A stretch of 53,686 nucleotides of DNA. It comes from Lachnospiraceae bacterium. GTDB taxonomy: Bacteria > Bacillota_A > Clostridia > Lachnospirales > Lachnospiraceae. A model generated the notes under the pieces. The model had not been told where the DNA came from, ran no database searches, and saw only the letters and a list, made by a program, of their open reading frames with translations. The number at the start of each line of letters is the position of its first letter. The stretch's first letter is position 1. The position numbers and the translations under genes were made by a program. The DNA lies in assembly GCA_017516285.1 (NCBI GenBank), contig JAFXDD010000015.1:1-53686 (forward strand). The letters are read 5' to 3'. This document shows, piece after piece, positions 51,478-53,686 of the stretch.

Positions 51478-52074
51478 TCATTTTAAAATTTCAACCATAA
51501 ACTTATCAAAGTATTCCGGCCTATGAAAATCCGGTTTCTCTGTTTCTACTTTGAAATAAGACAAATAATGCCTATATGCGGTTTTATCACCACATTTATA
51601 AAGATTTCCCAATATATAATCACAATGTTCTATATCAAATCGCGGATAATATTTCCTTATTAAATCAAAGCTAATCCTATAGCTTACTGTCCAATATCCA
51701 TCCTTTATCTCAGCCTTGATATCCAGCCCTTGTATGTCCTCTAATTCCAACTGCACACCATCGTACCGGCTTGATCCATATGCTGCAAACATAATACCGG
51801 TCGCATTCACTTCAAAATTTATATACTTATCAGACCACTCCGGTGTAAAATTCACAAAAAACTCTACACAACTGTCCTCACATACCCCTTCAAAATGATG
51901 TGTTTTTTCAATAAGGGGATTGCTCTCCTCTACGATAAATCTGACATTGAAGCCAGACTCATCATATGCTATCTGAGCATAAACATCAGTATTATAGCAA
52001 TCATAACCCCAAAGTTTATTAGCCAATACAAATCTATCTGCTGTATTTATAGACACTTTTTTAATTTTATTCAA
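51478..52074 (-). CDS. CBM9-like carbohydrate-binding protein
   Basis: The 198-residue protein resembles the stand-alone carbohydrate-binding family 9-like proteins: DVYAQIAYDESGFNVRFIVE, CEDSCVEFFVNFTP and YINFEVNATGIMFAAYGSSR. No signal peptide is seen, so its location is unclear. I favour a TTG start at 52072-52074, with AAGGAG ten bases upstream, over an in-frame ATG further upstream that lies before this site. A catalytic role is not known for this family. Confidence 0.72.
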   Translation of the reverse strand: MNKIKKVSINTADRFVLANKLWGYDCYNTDVYAQIAYDESGFNVRFIVEESNPLIEKTHHFEGVCEDSCVEFFVNFTPEWSDKYINFEVNATGIMFAAYGSSRYDGVQLELEDIQGLDIKAEIKDGYWTVSYRISFDLIRKYYPRFDIEHCDYILGNLYKCGDKTAYRHYLSYFKVETEKPDFHRPEYFDKFMVEILK

Positions 52075-52114
52075 TGTTATATAACTCCTTCCAGAATAAC
52101 AACCTAACATATAC

Positions 52115-52141
52115 GGTGCCTGCCAGAGTTCGGCAGGCACC
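52115..52141 (-). promoter_or_regulatory. Strong hairpin after the heparinase-like gene
   Basis: GGTGCCTGCC and GGCAGGCACC form a perfect 10-bp stem around a 7-base loop, 12 bases after the stop. No T-run follows, so it is an RNA-stabilising or partial termination element between the two genes. Confidence 0.6.
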
Positions 52142-52153
52142 AGACTTTAACTT

Positions 52154-53686
52154 CTATTGAATTTCTGCAATATTGTTATAAAGGTCGTGTGAGGCAGCCT
52201 CTTCATAGCTATTAACAATAATTTTGATATATCTAGCCTGATATGTTCCGCCAAAATCATAAGCTACAGGTCCCAGATGCGTTCCGTCGGCATATACATC
52301 CTGATCCGGTCCATTATACACAGAGGTATAATTAAAACCATCCTCAGACACCTTAATTTCAAAGAGATAAGTTCTTTTCTCACTATTGTACATAGCAATA
52401 TCTAGCTTACTGAAGGTTCTTACCTGTCCGAAATCAATAATCATGTACTGCCCTCTTCCCTTTGATGTCCATCTTGTCGTCAGATTACCATCCAATACAG
52501 CTTTTGGTGGATTTGCTTCCTCTAGAATTCCATCTTCACCTATTGAGATATCATCCTCTGTAATTTCATAACCCTGAACTACCTTTTTGAGCACACTTCT
52601 GATATTAAAATTTATCCTAATTTTATTGCTTGTGCCACCATCTATAAATGTGATTACAGCAGTCGGTGAATCAGTAGTTGCTTGCTGCACTTCAAGAGAA
52701 ACCCCATTCTTAGTAGCCGCAATGATTGGAATTGTTTCATCATCTCTAATACTGATAGTATACAGTGTCTTTGTCGGTGTAAATCCTTCTATTTCTACAC
52801 CATTCAGTGTTATGGTATCAACGGAAGGTAATTCTCCATCCGGAATCTGCCAATAAGCAAGATTCTTTGCCCCAAGCTCTTTTATAGTGGCAAGATTCTC
52901 CGGTACAGATACACTGTCAACAAGAGGTATGTATGCTACTGCTACATTGACAGATTCTACACCTGCAAATTTAATCGTAAGCTTTTGGAACTTTGAGTTA
53001 TCAACCTGTCCCTCAAGCTTTGGAGAACCCGGCAATGGTGTACAGTCTCTCACTTCAAACTCACCATCTGTTGTCAGGATTCCTACCCACATTCTATTAC
53101 CGTTTTCGTCTGTTAAAATTGCACTCTTCTTGTCAGTACTCAGTTCAATCTCAATATTACGCTCAGAATGTGCAAACCAGTAAACATCTGACTTTGCCTT
53201 AAGTGTCACTTCATCCCGTACAATAAATGCTGTTCTGTTGTCAGCAAGCATAACTCCTCTTTCCGAAGAAGTTGCCCAAGTTTCATAGGCATCTTTACTA
53301 TTAACGATTGCCAGTGCACCAAGTGCCTTACTTTCAAACTTGATAATCGGAGAATTGCTGGCTTTAACCTGATCATCCCCACGAGGTACAACATTAACCA
53401 TCTGTTCTATAGTTACACTATTAACAACCATGTCATCAAGCAAAACGATAGCGCTTTTTGCACTATATAAAATCGGGAATTGAATCCATGATAGCTTATC
53501 TACAGCTCCAAGGTTCAACCCTTTCTTCGTCACTACAGCATTATCCCCTTCGTTGATGGACAAATCATATGTCTGCTTCTCTAAATCCAGTTTCAATACA
53601 ACATCATACCATTTATTCTTCTCCCAGGTAACAGCTGATCCCTCAGTATCATTCAAACAAGTTATTGTACCATCCAAATTAAACTT
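52154..53686 (-). CDS. C-terminal part of a heparinase II/III-like polysaccharide lyase with F5/8 C domain
   Basis: The last 510 codons are visible; the gene continues beyond the right edge. The first visible part has a LamG-like beta strand pattern (WYDVVLKLDLEKQTYDLSIN). Next, from about VVPRGDDQVK to VNVAVAYIPLV, comes a beta-sandwich like the C-terminal domain of heparinase II/III proteins. Near the end, from about residue 370, is an F5/8 type C (CBM32) domain: AVLDGNLTTRWTSKGRGQYM, ISEDGFNYTSVYNGP-like KVSEDGFNYTS and GTYQARYIKIIVN. It is probably a secreted enzyme that cuts acidic polysaccharides and makes the unsaturated ends that GH88 enzymes remove. The catalytic domain is outside the window, so the assignment is inference. 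Confidence 0.7.
   Translation of the reverse strand, partial: KFNLDGTITCLNDTEGSAVTWEKNKWYDVVLKLDLEKQTYDLSINEGDNAVVTKKGLNLGAVDKLSWIQFPILYSAKSAIVLLDDMVVNSVTIEQMVNVVPRGDDQVKASNSPIIKFESKALGALAIVNSKDAYETWATSSERGVMLADNRTAFIVRDEVTLKAKSDVYWFAHSERNIEIELSTDKKSAILTDENGNRMWVGILTTDGEFEVRDCTPLPGSPKLEGQVDNSKFQKLTIKFAGVESVNVAVAYIPLVDSVSVPENLATIKELGAKNLAYWQIPDGELPSVDTITLNGVEIEGFTPTKTLYTISIRDDETIPIIAATKNGVSLEVQQATTDSPTAVITFIDGGTSNKIRINFNIRSVLKKVVQGYEITEDDISIGEDGILEEANPPKAVLDGNLTTRWTSKGRGQYMIIDFGQVRTFSKLDIAMYNSEKRTYLFEIKVSEDGFNYTSVYNGPDQDVYADGTHLGPVAYDFGGTYQARYIKIIVNSYEEAASHDLYNNIAEIQ

Noticed and set aside
52115..52141. Hairpin as intrinsic terminator of the lyase gene
   Set aside because: The stem is strong but there is no U-run after it on the minus strand.

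Overview
The window reads as a chromosomal segment of an anaerobic gut-type Firmicute, most likely a Lachnospiraceae/Clostridia member. Supporting signs are moderately AT-rich DNA, strong AGGAGG ribosome binding sites, Lpl-type sugar ABC genes, a RelQ-type alarmone synthetase, Rpn-family genes, a holin-like type I toxin and a microcompartment locus. Nearly every gene lies on the minus strand, so operons read from right to left. I saw no rRNA, tRNA, CRISPR array or prophage.

Region 1 (1-11632) is a pectin/uronate glycan locus. A membrane-anchored AraC regulator is followed by a lipoprotein sugar-binding protein and two permeases (LplABC type), a class V PLP enzyme, a GH4 alpha-galacturonidase-like enzyme, a serine hydrolase, a GH88 unsaturated uronyl hydrolase and the first 40 codons of another gene.

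Region 2 (11936-14502) is a scarred zone: one intact and one 5'-truncated Rpn-family gene, three copies of the same terminator hairpin, and a 110-bp direct repeat that duplicates the 3' end of the gene next door.

Region 3 (14514-27733) is an L-rhamnose catabolic bacterial microcompartment (BMC) locus. rhaB and rhaA form a leading unit that ends in a terminator. A perfect TTGACA-N17-TATAAT promoter then drives about 10.3 kb: class II aldolase, PduO-like protein, CoA-acylating aldehyde dehydrogenase, zinc alcohol dehydrogenase, four BMC-H shell genes, PduL, EutN-type vertex protein, PduS, PduT, a DeoR regulator, and finally a ParA ATPase with a small disordered Lys/Ala-rich protein. Five cargo enzymes carry encapsulation-type helices. 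No glycyl-radical or B12 diol dehydratase is present, so the organelle most simply handles lactaldehyde, giving lactyl-CoA/lactyl-phosphate and 1,2-propanediol. The overlapping deoR-parA-partner genes suggest a dedicated positioning system for this BMC, analogous to McdAB of carboxysomes. This is the strongest candidate here for an under-described system.

Region 4 (27945-40076) is mixed: a RhuM-family gene, the probable rhamnose AraC regulator, then genes of general metabolism and information processing (ferredoxin, cysK, bioY, a DtxR-type regulator, an alarmone synthetase, mfd, pth, an AAA ATPase). It holds two ECF-sigma-like genes, one a stand-alone region 2, with near-identical ECF-type promoters.

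Region 5 (40126-42271) has a serine hydrolase gene, a decayed duplicate of it, and a type I toxin-antitoxin module between the two.

Region 6 (42364-53686) is a second carbohydrate cluster: a secreted heparinase II/III-like protein cut by the window end, a CBM9-like protein, a sugar epimerase, a Gfo/Idh/MocA oxidoreductase, a ROK kinase, a GmhA-like SIS isomerase, split transketolase, a FSA/TalC-type transaldolase, a second serine hydrolase, glutaminase and an SGNH hydrolase. The kinase, isomerase, transketolase and transaldolase together could feed a seven-carbon or other unusual sugar phosphate into the pentose phosphate pool.
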